Made by a program: the position numbers and the translations under genes. Positions 10,201 through 18,969 of a stretch of DNA of 23,633 nt are shown here, piece after piece (position 1 is the first letter of the stretch; the number at the start of each line of letters is the position of its first letter). Under the pieces are notes generated by a model. It did no database searches. It was not told the DNA's origin and saw only the letters and a program-made list of their open reading frames with translations. The stretch is from Hypsibius dujardini (Eukaryota; Tardigrada; Eutardigrada; Parachela; Hypsibiidae), in NCBI GenBank assembly GCA_001579985.1, contig LRSR01007970.1, forward strand, positions 1 to 23,633. Reading direction: 5' to 3'.

Positions 10201-13200
10201 GCCGTCGTTGGAACAGCCGTCGAATTCGCCGACCAATCCGTCATTCGTATTTCGGATTCATCTGACCTGGTATGCGCATGCACAAGCAGTAGATAGGAAA
10301 TTCTTTTCTATGACGAAGAATGAAAAACCAGTTGCTCTTAACTTATTGGAGCGCAATCTCTACATTACCATCTGACAAAGATCAATTATCAGTGCGAATC
10401 AAACGCTTCTATTGAAAACCTATTTCTCTAATACGATTTTAGAAATTATTGTTTGCCGGGAGCAAGGCTCTGTTTAATTGAGAAACATTCAAGAATTTAC
10501 AAAGAAGCTGGAATATTCCTGGCCCAGTAATAAACAGCAGTTTCTTTCTTTTTTCGACATTCTCGAACTCAAAATGTTATTTGCGATCAATTGGCATCAG
10601 CACAAAATTTTTGGAAATGAGGGGCGGAGCTACAGGTCCTGACGGACCCAACCCGGATATTACAGTATAGTCCACAAGTCTTGCATTAATAGTAATATGC
10701 TATGCCAAATAACAGCCGTAACTCCTTCCATCGCTTTTAAAAAACCTTCGGTTGATGAAAATTGATTCGCAATTAAATTTTGAGTCAGTGGGTGTCAACA
10801 AAAAAGTGAGAGAACAAGAAATTTCAGAAATAAATAATTATGACTGAGGTTGGAATCTTCCAGTGTGACGCATAAGGCGATTCGAAGGATACCCCGGCAG
10901 AAAAAGTTGGTTGTCACCTGACAGCCCCGGGGACAAGGGGATCCGCGTGGAGAATGACTCCAGCGGAGACCTCGAGGTTCCCAGAACAATTCGAGATACC
11001 GAAGAGATGCGGTGGGATAGATGGGCAAAAGATGGGGGCGAAAGTCTTAACGGCTTTCGCGGAAACCGATGGGCTGATCAATTTGATCATACTCGATCGA
11101 AAAGGGATAGATGAGCAAAAGTGATCGTGACAATATAGGTTCTCAGAGAACGTAGTTTGGGTCACAATCTGAAACTGGCACTGGAAATTGATCTCTTGTG
11201 ATCTTTAATGAACAGCACAACAGACGCATACAATTTTTGGCTCTTCACTGTCGCCTATATTTTATGCTCGATCTTTCCTAACACATGCCGTGCGACGTTT
11301 GCAGGGTGTGAATGCACGATTTCGCCTAAGTGTCATCGGCCCAAGTGAAAACACCTTCGAGGCATATCCTACCAACGTCATTCAAGGGATGGCATTTCTC
11401 ACTGTTCGCATAAAAAATAACACAGCACTTGATGCTGAAACCGTCATTGGAGGCATCATGGAAGTCAGAATACGAGCGATCAGCACCGAGCCGGCGGTTG
11501 GCCCTGGGGTACCGGGGTTTTGGGTCCCCGAGCTGGTCCTCCAAGTCACTATTGTGGACCTGAACGATAATCCGACCTTCTACACGGTATGAGCACAATA
11601 CCATGAATGACATGTCCGTCACGCTGACGTATTCTCAAAGAAAAACTATCTCGGGCCGAAAAAAAGGACCCACAATTAATATTTTAATTCCATTTGGTGC
11701 ATATAGTTTTTTTATTAATGGACCAAATTTCTGTATGTTAAATTTGCTAGTCTCATTGAATCTTCGCCCTTCAGCCAATGGTCGATGGTAATTGCGGCAA
11801 CTCCTCGTCTGTGTTGACTGTTCGGGAGACCATCTTTAATGGGACGAGGGTTCCTGTCTTTGAGATGGGAAGCCACGTGCGGGACAACGACGTCGACCCG
11901 ATTAACCGCAACGACGTTCAATTCTACCTTAAGGATCAGACGCAGGTCCGCCAGTTTGCTGTTTCTGCACAAGGGAAGCTGGAGGTTATCGGCGCATTAG
12001 ACTACGAGACAGTCCAGCTACATCGTCTCAGCATTGGGATAGACAATATAGGTATGAGCTTAGCGTATTGCCCTTTGGTTAGATCAAGGGTACTAGCTGT
12101 ATATATGTGCTCCCACACTCCAGAGAGGTGACCAGTGCACCTCTGGATGTCCGATCTGTCAGTGGTCATTGATGCTTCTGGGGGGGGGAGGGGCATAGGA
12201 CTAAATTTTACCCTCCCCGGACGGATTTGCGGTTACGTCAGCCTAAACATTGCACATTTGTAAATATATATACAGAAGGCTGGCCAACCAAAGTATGGAC
12301 AGTTTGATATATGCCAATTTTTCAATTATTGCCCAATAATTGCACAAAACTGTTTAGTTAAACAGCCTCGGCTAGCACTTTTCCTCTGATAAAAGTCACT
12401 CGTCCAAGCAATCGGATCAATTTTATAAACGATATAATCACAAAACCTGAAGTCGTGATAATGGCGGAAATTGCAGACGATCTCACCCAGTTGTGCAACT
12501 AAAATGGATTTCCTTTTATAAGTTTCTGATACGGTCTTTTCCTTAAAAATTTTGGCGGATCAACGGATATCACTTAAGAAATATTGTAGTTGGTAACTAA
12601 ACATGTGAAGGAAAGAAGAGAGACCCTGTGTTATTGATTGAAAAGGATCATTCTGTGAAATTAAGCATGGCTGTTTTACAACTGAACGTTTCAGGGATTA
12701 GGATTGTTTAATCATATTCTCGATGTAGTTATACTTTCGTTTGTGTAATCCTATTTACTGATATGTTTGTACTTACTTTGAGATCAAACCGGGCAATGAC
12801 GGGACAAGAGGAACTGAACAAATGTAATTTTAACATAAACCCTCTTCATGTAAAAGCCGGCTGTGTAGTCGCTGCAAAAAGTGACTCAGGTTTAAACACA
12901 TAACAGACTACCTCCCAATTTCATTTCAATAAAGCCTGACTATTGACTGCTCAAATAATTCAAGAATCAGTCTTTGTTTCAAAGTTCAGTGTTTTGTTGT
13001 TGCTGATTTTAAAAACTGGTCGCATTTTTATGGTCCGCATATCTTTCGTACATGTTCAGGCCTTAAGAAGATTACTTTTGCGTTAGATATATATATTGCA
13101 TGACACCGCTTCGAACACAATAAAAGATCTTTCTAACTGTACTAAAGTTAATGTTTTCTAACGGACAAGCGTCGCAGTGGTTAGCTTTGATTTCAATTTC

Positions 13201-16200
13201 TTCGGTAGCCGGACCGGCAGTTGGGCGAAATGCATCCTAGCACGTCCATGCGAAACTTGATGCAAAGCAGTGCTTCGTCCAATTGCCCTGCCGTCCGCAG
13301 TGGGCGCAAATTTTAATTTTAACGAAATGATCATCCCGCTTGAAATAATAACTGTTTTTATTTGTTCCTCTTGTAGGTCGAGATGGGGTGGTACAGAAGT
13401 CCAATTGCTTCTTCCAGCTGGCAGTCAAGGATGTCAATGACGAACTGCCTCAATTTACCGGTCCTCCGACTCTAACTTTCTCCGTAGACGAGGAAGAGAC
13501 CGGGCCAATACGACAGGGCATCATCACAGCCACGGATGCCGACGCGACGGCAAACTTAATCTTCTCCATCACACTTGACCGAGCTTTCGGCCCAGACGGG
13601 CTACAAGTCGCTGACTTCTCCCTCCTCGACCACATCACCATCAGCACCCAGCGTCCCTCACTGCCGGCATTTCCGTTTTGGCGTGGGCAACTGGCGGTGC
13701 GGTGTTTGTTGGACCGGGAAACGGTCGCCACTATTCTGGCCTTTGTTACTGTCACTGACCAAGCGGCCGAGGAGCCACGCCCGCAAACCGTCGCGACGAC
13801 GATCAGCATCACTGTCAACGACCTTAACGACAACCCCCCGGACGTGTGGTTCAACGGCCAAGCGATACCGCAGCTGGGGAACGTCACCGTCGACGTGACG
13901 GAACGCACACGTCAGGAGGTCCACCTGGACTTGTACGCCAGCGATCGAGACTCCGTGCCTAAAACACCGCCGTTTTTCCACGAAATCCTCAACCTGGATC
14001 CGACATACCAAAACCATATCGGCGTGGAAACGGGAGACAACGGACTGATTCGTGTCAAAACTCTCCTCCCGTTCGAGTATAGACTAATTCAGAGTCTCAC
14101 GTTCCAACTGGTGATTCGCGACGCGAAAGAGGGTTTCGCAATGCAGACCACGGTAGCTGTCACGCTGGTGATCATTGACGTGAATAACTTTCAGCCTCGC
14201 ATAACCATTCCTCCCAACTACAATCCCAGTAATACGTCAAGTGCGTGGGAGTGCCTGGAAACTGACATCCGCACTACGTTCATCCCGTTGGCGTTTTTGG
14301 CGGTTGAGGCTGAGGACGATGACTCTGAGGAGTTTATGCCGTTGAACTACTTTCTGTCGTACGACGAGGCACCTCAGCTGGAGGGATATGTTGAAATCAA
14401 CATCACTACGGGGGTTGTGTCGGTCGTACGTCCGTTGGATCGAGAGGCACCCGGGATGGCCGAACTCATGATGCTAACGATTCGCGTGATGGATAACGCC
14501 AATCGGGGATATAATCAACAGACCAGTGCCGGGACGAGGGTAAGCCTTTATGATTTTCAGTAAGGCCGTACCCTTCAATGGTCGTGGAGCTTGATGTACA
14601 AAGAGTCTGGCGTATTCCTCGGCGCCTCGGCGCCCATTTTTTAAAGTTTTTAAGCTGGTCAATAGAAATTCAGAAATGAGTTTTTGTTGACCCTTGTGGT
14701 TAGTAGGAAGAATCAAAGGAGAACCCAGGCAGGCAGTTGGCGACAGTTCGGGAGCAAAGAGACAACACGCCGATGTTGACTCTCGCTAAAGTCTTGAGAT
14801 TTCCGAAAAAATCCAGAAGTATTACGACCCGGAAGGAAAGGAGTTTTTAATAGAGTTCTTATTTACCAAAAGACTAAAACTTAATCACATCACACGGCAA
14901 TTTATATAGAAATGCGCTCGATTAGGTCAGAGAACGAAGTACAGAGAACGAAGGTCATAAGCACGCACCAATGCGCGTTCGTGGCCGAGCTCTTTGACTT
15001 GTTGGCACGTGGCCATTACGTGGTCATGCAGCCAGCTCATGCTAATTTGGTCTATGCTCTAATAGAATTCAGGGTTGAGTGCGGTGAGATCGATTGGTGA
15101 AAAGGCTGGCACAAGGTTCTAACGAAATTTGGAGAACTAGACTGGGTCTTAAATAAAGTCGGTCAAGACGGTGAAATGACGGAGAAACACAGCAAAGCCA
15201 CAAAAGACTGCACATTGCGCTGCCAAGATTGACTACTGCACGGGAATCACGCAGCACACACAGGCAACCGCCGCAGAAGGGCATGGAGAAGCATGAATGG
15301 CTTCAGGCGAAAGGCAGAATGAACAAAGGCGGGGTGACACGCAGCGTATCACCGACACCCACAAAAGAATGATAAACAAAGGAACAGCGTGTGTATCACA
15401 ATCTAAGAGATCTAGAATTCAATGGAGAATCGACTAGAATCAGCGAAATATTTTTTGGGGCTCAGGACGCGAGACTGTTGGCCAACCTTATGCAAATACA
15501 CACGCTCACGATCCCAGTCTTGTCGAATAACGTACACAGCTCCACCCCGCAATGCCCGAAAAATATGTCTCCAAAGCAAAGCGATTGCTAATTGCGATAG
15601 CGATTCTAGATGCAAAATAATATATTAAGAAAAAAGGTTTACGTCGATACTATATACTGTATATACAGTATTCATGCAGGGTTTCGCAACAGCTATGGCT
15701 AAGGAAGGTTACTTTGGTTTCAACAAACACGTCCGTACGCACCAACGCGCGCGCGCCTATGAGGTATTACATATGTGGTAATAACCTTACGTTAACCGAG
15801 TTAAGCCATTTAACTCGGTTTGAGTGTAATAATGAGTTAAATGGTCTAACTCGGTTAGCGTAAGGTTTTTGTCACATGTTTATAAGCTCAGGAGTGGCAC
15901 TATGTCCTGATGAAGTAATTTTGCCATAGCTGTATATGGAAATTGTGGGAATACTGACTAGCTTACAGTAGGCCAGAAGACAGGGTGAACAGTGAATGAT
16001 TGACCGTTGCGTCGACCGAGCCGTTGCCCCCCTCCGCCCAGCCCGATAATTTTTCTTGAGGTCCAGAGTGCCCATGGGAGCGTACGAACCCCCCCCCCCA
16101 ATAAAGTCGACCATTTTGCTCATTCCCTTTGCTCCTCATGTCTGCCACTGGGGTGCTAGAAATAGATTCGATTAGTGTCAAGGAAACTTATCAAAAAAGT

Positions 16201-18969
16201 AAAGCATGCTTTTTCCTTGTGTTTCATAACGCTGAGGCTTTTTTCAGATCGCTTTCAGAGTAATCGACCGAAACGACAACCCTCCCATCCTCCACTTCAA
16301 CAACATTGTACTTGATCAAGGAGCCGCATTCTCCCAACAAATCTCAGAGTGTCACAACGGGACCGTAAACATCGACTTTTACGCCACCGATGCGGATTCC
16401 ACTCCGTCCACTCCTCCATTTTATCCCATCCTGACGGTGTTCCCCGCGGCGTATCGCACCCACTTCGACACCTTCAGCGACCGCACAGGCCTGATACGGC
16501 TTCTTATTCTCAAGACATTTGATTATCGCCTCGTGCAAAAGTTGAACATAACCCTCACTGTCTACGACTCCGATCCCAATACACCGTTCGATCCAATCTT
16601 GAACACGGCAGTGACAGTCTGGCTTGAGATCCTTGACACGAACAATCTTATCCCGCGAGTTTCGTACCCTATCAACTACGACCCCACCAGCCCGTCGGCC
16701 GAGCTGTTTTTTATCACGGAGACCGACAGCCGGAATGCCAGTCAATTTACCGCCTTTCCGGTCTTGACAGTCAAGGCCGTAGATGACGACTCGGACCAGT
16801 TTATGCCGCTTGATTATTTTCTATCGTTCGAGCTGGCCCCATGTCTGCAGGGCTTCATGGAGATTGACAGAAGCACTGGTGTGGTTTCGGTGGTGAAGCC
16901 ATTGGATCGAGAGGCGACAGGGATGAACGAGACGTTGGTTGTGGAGGTCTTTGTGATGGACAATGCAAAGCAAAGTTTCAATCAATTGACCAGCCGTGCG
17001 TCAAAGGTAAGAGCAGGGGGTATATTCTTAACCGAAGCGAAGTGTGATGGAAAAGCTACTCTAAACAGAACGAAAAATGTAACGAAATTAAGCTGAATTT
17101 GTAGTTGAAATGGGCGGGCTCAGACATTGTGGCAGTAACAACCAGCAAAGAATAATAAACAGAGGAACAGAGTGTTTATTACACCCCATAAGATCCATTC
17201 AATATAGAACTGAATTAACGTGGATCGGCGCAAAGTTTTTTCGGGTGTCAGAACGCGCGGCTGTGGACCAACCTACAGAAACTGCACACTCTCACGATCC
17301 CAGTCCCTTCGAATATCGTACACAACTCCATTCTATAATACCTGAAAAGTATGTCATTAATGCTGTGTATACAGCATTCATGCAGGGTTCCGCAACAGCT
17401 GTGGCTAAGGAAGGTCAGTTCGTTTCAACAAACACATCCGTACGCACCAACGCGCGCACATCTATGAGGTAGTGTAAGCGCAGGAATGACAATATGGCCT
17501 GATAATATAGACCAGAAGACAGGGTGGGAAATAACTGATAGACCGTAGGGTCGACTGGGCGTTGCCCCCTTCTTCCGGCTCAGCCCGTGAATTTTGTTAA
17601 GAAGATATCGCGCAAAGAGCGCTCCGGACCCCAAAAAAAAGTCCACCGTTTTGCCACTCCCTTCCGCCACTGGGATTAAGTAGAAATGGGTCCGACTCAT
17701 GCCACGAAAGCTTGTCGGAAACGTAAAGCTTGCTTTTTATCGTGTGTGGCATAACGTTGAGGCTTCTTTCAGATCGCCTTCAGAGTAACCGACCTCAACG
17801 ACAACCCCCCGGACGTGCGATTCAATGGCCAAGCGATACCGCATCTGGGGAACGTCACGGTCGACGTGACGGAACACACATGTCAGGAGGTTCTCCTGGA
17901 CTTGTACGCCAGCGATCGAGACTCCGTGCCTAAAACACCGCCGTTTTTCCACGAAATCCTCAACCTGGATCCGACATACCAAAACCATATCGGCGTGGAA
18001 ACGGGAGACAACGGACTAATTCGTGTCAAAACTCTCCTCCCGTTTGAGTACAGACTCATTCAGAGACTCACGTTCCTCTTGGTGATTCGCGACGCAAAAG
18101 AGGGTTTCGCAATGCGGACCACGATAGCCGTCACCTTGGTGATCAATAGCGAACTGCCTCAATTCACCGGTCCTCCGACTCTAACCTTCTCCGTAGACGA
18201 GAACTGGACCGGACCAATCCGGCACGGCATCATCACAGCTGCGGATGCCGACGCGACGGCAAACTTAATATTCTCCATTACATTTGATCGAGCTTTTGAT
18301 CCAGACGGGCTACAAGTCGCTGACTTCCCCTTCCCCGATCACATCACCATCAGCACCCAGCGTCCCTCTCCGCCGGCATTTCCGTATTGGCGTGGGCAAC
18401 TGATGGTGCGGCGTTCCCTTGACCGGGAAACGGTTGCCACTATTCTGGCTATCGTCACTGTCACTGACCAAGCAGCCGAGGAGCCACGCCCGCAAACCGT
18501 CACGACGATGGTCAGCATCACCGTCAACGACCTCAACGACAACCCTCCGGACGTGCGATTTAACGGCCAAGCGATACCGCAGCTGGGGAACGTCACCGTC
18601 GACGTGACGGAACGCACACGTCAGGAGGTCCACCTTGATTTGTACGCCAGCGATCGAGACTCCGTGCCTAAAACACCGCCGTTTTTCCACGAAATCCTCA
18701 ACCTGGATCCGATATACCAAAACCACATCGCTGTAGAAACGGGAGACAACGGACTGATTCGTGTCAAAACTCTCCTCCCGTTCGAGTACAGACTCATTCA
18801 GAGACTCACGTTCCAACTGGTGATTCGCGATGCGAAAGAGGGTTTCGCAATGCGGGCTACGGTAACCGTCACGTTAGTGATTATTGACGTGAACAACTTT
18901 CTTCCTCGCATAACCATTCGAGACTTGGCGAGTTCTAAAACAAGGCTTATGGAAGAACCTAGCGGATAG
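5888..18969 (+). CDS. Cadherin-repeat protein, about 20 exons, truncated or secreted form
   Basis: Exons in my model: 5888-5963, 6084-6158, 6348-6535, 6644-6736, 6816-6899, 6946-6965, 7074-7125, 7173-7296, 7719-7768, 7892-7966, 8095-8274, 9104-9145, 9205-9345, 9691-9921, 10039-10269, 11305-11586, 11775-12051, 13377-14539, 16248-17006, 17773-18969. They total 5,340 bases (1,779 aa) with compatible phases throughout. A signal peptide is followed by a region without clear domains and then about twelve EC repeats, roughly residues 238-1755. Linker motifs include DVNNNSP, DLNDNP, DVNDELP, DRNDNPP and DLNDNPP, with LDYE and LDRE motifs in the repeats. EC repeats bind calcium at such linkers and mediate extracellular adhesion. 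No transmembrane helix or cytoplasmic tail follows the last EC, unlike classical or giant cadherins. Exons before 7719 and the two at 9104-9345 are less certain than those from 9691 on. Orthology is not assigned. Confidence 0.75.
7378..7698. repeat. G-rich degenerate tandem repeat in a cadherin intron
   Basis: About 320 bases of purine-rich sequence with irregular recurrence of GTTGGGA, GGTTGGGTAAGG, GTTGGAAGAGTTGGGAAGG and TTTGGGACGG, roughly every 20-25 bases. On the minus strand it gives low-complexity frames rich in N, P, S and F. It sits in the intron between 7296 and 7719 and looks like an old minisatellite. Confidence 0.55.
7719..9345 (+). CDS. Cadherin gene, exons for the first clear EC repeat
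   Basis: Exons 7719-7768, 7892-7966, 8095-8274, 9104-9145 and 9205-9345. Joined, they give a full EC pattern: NSIPFLNVELSK, then NAPLDTLVFQVTTNDQDN (strand A' to B with the acidic DQD), then YYNIVLGRTV and AASLSIRLKLV, then LLQISTTH with DGISLNNPDQQHT and finally PSRPPVF, which opens the next repeat. Exon 8095-8274 is unusual in holding five cysteines in 29 residues (TPATSC to SSCTF). The linker before PPVF is IAVLPSR, without the DxND calcium motif. The 59-base intron 9146-9204 is inferred because two in-frame stops would otherwise interrupt the frame; its donor GTGCCA and its acceptor are weak. A decayed exon is the alternative at 9104-9204. Confidence 0.6.
8275..9103 (+). other. Cadherin intron, 829 bases
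   Basis: AT-rich DNA between a strong donor (TTAGTG|GTATGT) and an acceptor TATTTTAG. I searched it for a missing EC exon and saw none with usable splice sites. The flanking exons join in phase 0 without one. Confidence 0.55.
9691..10269 (+). CDS. Cadherin gene, exons for the second EC and the start of the third
   Basis: Exons 9691-9921 and 10039-10269, both 231 bases and phase 0 at both ends. The first continues VNENDPV with NTTIVIVKAIDDDNPGLPSE, the canonical E-N-P-(G)T-V-V-A-D-D-D pattern, and ends FFFIRIT at a perfect GTAAGT donor. The second starts ATKVNTPWLS and carries PPLRIFVNDVNNNSPVFQI, a full inter-repeat linker, then IRENAVVGT of the third EC. The acceptor at 10038 (GAAAAAG) lacks a pyrimidine tract but is the only one that keeps the frame and the EC pattern. 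The preceding 345-base intron (9346-9690) holds nothing else I can identify. Confidence 0.8.
10270..11304 (+). other. Cadherin intron, 1,035 bases
   Basis: Flanking exons join in phase 0 to give SSDLGVNARFRLSV, a normal EC continuation, so no exon is missing. The 10,900-11,120 part is GC-richer, with two copies of GGGATAGATGRGCAAAAG near 11013 and 11104 and a TGATCAATTTGATCA palindrome between them. Nothing there is called as coding. Confidence 0.6.
11305..12051 (+). CDS. Cadherin gene, exons for the rest of the third EC and the fourth EC
   Basis: Exons 11305-11586 and 11775-12051. The first begins GVNARFRLSVIGPSENTFEA and ends with VTIVDLNDNPTFYT, an intact calcium-linker motif. The second covers VRETIFNGTRVPVFEMG, the acidic HVRDNDVDPINRND loop and GALDYETVQLHRLSI, a textbook LDYE site, and ends in phase 1 at GTATGA. 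NNT, NSS and NGT are possible glycosylation sites. The exon-exon join in phase 0 is natural (NPTFYT to PMVDGN). Confidence 0.88.
12052..13376 (+). other. Cadherin intron, 1,325 bases
   Basis: AT-rich, with a run of nine G residues near 12181 and no supported exon. The flanking exons join in phase 1 as IDNIG/RDGVVQKS, which completes the fourth EC (ending DVNDELPQF), so the intron loses no domain. Confidence 0.65.
13377..14539 (+). CDS. Cadherin gene, large exon with EC modules A, B and C
   Basis: A 1,163-base exon with good acceptor (TTCCTCTTGTAG) and donor (AGG|GTAAGC). It closes the fourth EC (VKDVNDELPQF) and encodes three more. Module A: FSVDEEETGP, TATDADATANL, LLDRETVATI, closing VNDLNDNPPDV. 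Module B: VDVTERTRQEVHLDLYASDR, then PFEYRLIQSLTFQ, closing IIDVNNFQPRI. Module C: VEAEDDDSEEFMPLNYFLS, PLDREAPGMAE, IRVMDNANRG. B and C are divergent ECs: B has FEYR where LDRE is usual, and both lack the common DxDxGxN spacing. A recurs at 18150-18555, B at 17812-18145 and 18556-18919, and an older B-C pair makes up exon 16248-17006. Codon usage and open length leave little doubt that it is coding. Confidence 0.92.
15654..15671. repeat. Perfect 18-base palindrome in duplicated intron, copy 1
   Basis: ATACTGTATATACAGTAT reads the same on both strands. The paralogous position at 17359-17378 is also a palindrome but with a changed base pair. Confidence 0.8.
15767..15883. mobile_element. Palindromic MITE-like insertion, about 117 bases
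   Basis: Two long arms, near 15780-15816 and 15834-15868, are inverted copies (AACCTTACGYTAACCGAGTTA against its complement) around a short AT-rich centre. Each arm also contains a smaller hairpin, such as CCGAGTTAA facing TTAACTCGG. Outer ends are imperfect inverted repeats (ATATGTGG and CACATGT). The paralogous intron lacks it: CTATGAGGTA runs directly into AGYGCAGGAATGAC-like sequence there. TA or TTA flanks would suit a Tc1/mariner-type MITE, but the exact target duplication is uncertain. Confidence 0.75.
16248..17006 (+). CDS. Cadherin gene, exon with older EC modules B' and C'
   Basis: A 759-base phase-0 exon with a strong acceptor (GGCTTTTTTCAG) and donor (AAG|GTAAGA). It completes module C of the previous exon with IAFRVIDRNDNPPI, then encodes a diverged B' (FYATDADSTPSTPPFYPIL, FDYRLVQKLNITL, closing LDTNNLIPRV) and C' (KAVDDDSDQFMPLDYFLS, TGVVSVVKPLDREATG, VFVMDNAKQ). 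The matches to B and C of exon 13377-14539 are clear in protein but weaker in DNA than those in the last exon, so this B-C pair arose from an earlier duplication. The join to the next exon (ASK/IAFRVTDLNDNPPDV) repeats the same linker. Confidence 0.92.
17146..17797 (+). repeat. Intron-plus-exon-edge duplication, copy 2
   Basis: Partner of 15363-16271, shorter because it lacks the palindromic element and a few other segments. It fills most of the 766-base intron 17007-17772 and runs into the first bases of the last exon, after which similarity switches to the B module of the exon at 13377-14539. Confidence 0.85.
17359..17378. repeat. Palindrome in duplicated intron, copy 2
   Basis: AATGCTGT and ACAGCATT pair around a GTAT centre. 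Relative to copy 1 one base has changed on each arm (A-T to G-C), so pairing is kept. Confidence 0.65.
17773..18969 (+). CDS. Cadherin gene, last exon with EC modules B-A-B and early stop
   Basis: A 1,197-base exon with the usual acceptor (CTTCTTTCAG|ATCGCC). It encodes a B module (17812-18145), an A module (18150-18555) and a second B module (18556-18919), all close in DNA to those of exon 13377-14539, by eye about nine bases in ten or better. At 18140-18165 the first B runs into A as VTLVINSELPQF, without the DVND that precedes ELPQF in the earlier exon. After RITI the sequence leaves the module at 18919/18920 and adds RDLASSKTRLMEEPSG before TAG at 18967. No good donor lies in this tail. 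Either the protein is secreted with an EC-only C-terminus, or the gene lost its 3' end by rearrangement, or the assembly joins the wrong pieces here. Confidence 0.88.
   Translation: MAFRVTDLNDNPPDVRFNGQAIPHLGNVTVDVTEHTCQEVLLDLYASDRDSVPKTPPFFHEILNLDPTYQNHIGVETGDNGLIRVKTLLPFEYRLIQRLTFLLVIRDAKEGFAMRTTIAVTLVINSELPQFTGPPTLTFSVDENWTGPIRHGIITAADADATANLIFSITFDRAFDPDGLQVADFPFPDHITISTQRPSPPAFPYWRGQLMVRRSLDRETVATILAIVTVTDQAAEEPRPQTVTTMVSITVNDLNDNPPDVRFNGQAIPQLGNVTVDVTERTRQEVHLDLYASDRDSVPKTPPFFHEILNLDPIYQNHIAVETGDNGLIRVKTLLPFEYRLIQRLTFQLVIRDAKEGFAMRATVTVTLVIIDVNNFLPRITIRDLASSKTRLMEEPSG

Larger units (their letters stand above)
14540..16247 (+). other. Cadherin intron, 1,708 bases, 3' half duplicated in the next intron
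   Basis: The first 820 bases are unique and show no exon. From about 15363 the sequence matches the next intron (see repeat entries). It also contains a palindromic element, an 18-base perfect palindrome and a C9 run at 16091-16099. Confidence 0.75.
15363..16271 (+). repeat. Intron-plus-exon-edge duplication, copy 1
   Basis: Matches 17146-17797 in the same orientation. Shared pieces include AAAGAATRATAAAC, TCGAATAWCGTACACA, GGCTAAGGAAGGT, CGTACGCACCAACGCGCG, CCAGAAGACAGGGTG, GTTGCCCCC and CATAACGYTGAGGCTT, plus the acceptor and the first 25 bases or so of the exon (ATCGCYTTCAGAGTAA). The duplication therefore included intron and exon border together. Confidence 0.85.

Noticed and set aside
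10911-11114. Charged open frame (MSPDSPGDKGIRVEND onward) in a cadherin intron
   Set aside because: Flanking EC exons already join in phase 0 into a continuous domain, so an extra exon would disrupt the fold. No EC motif is present.
13450-14017. Long minus-strand frames opposite the cadherin exons, repeated at 17737-18816
   Set aside because: Mirror frames of the EC modules. Their repetition only reflects module duplication on the plus strand.
15767-15883. Possible microRNA-type hairpin
   Set aside because: The fold is long, symmetrical and nested, and is absent from the paralogous intron, which fits a MITE better than a conserved small-RNA precursor.
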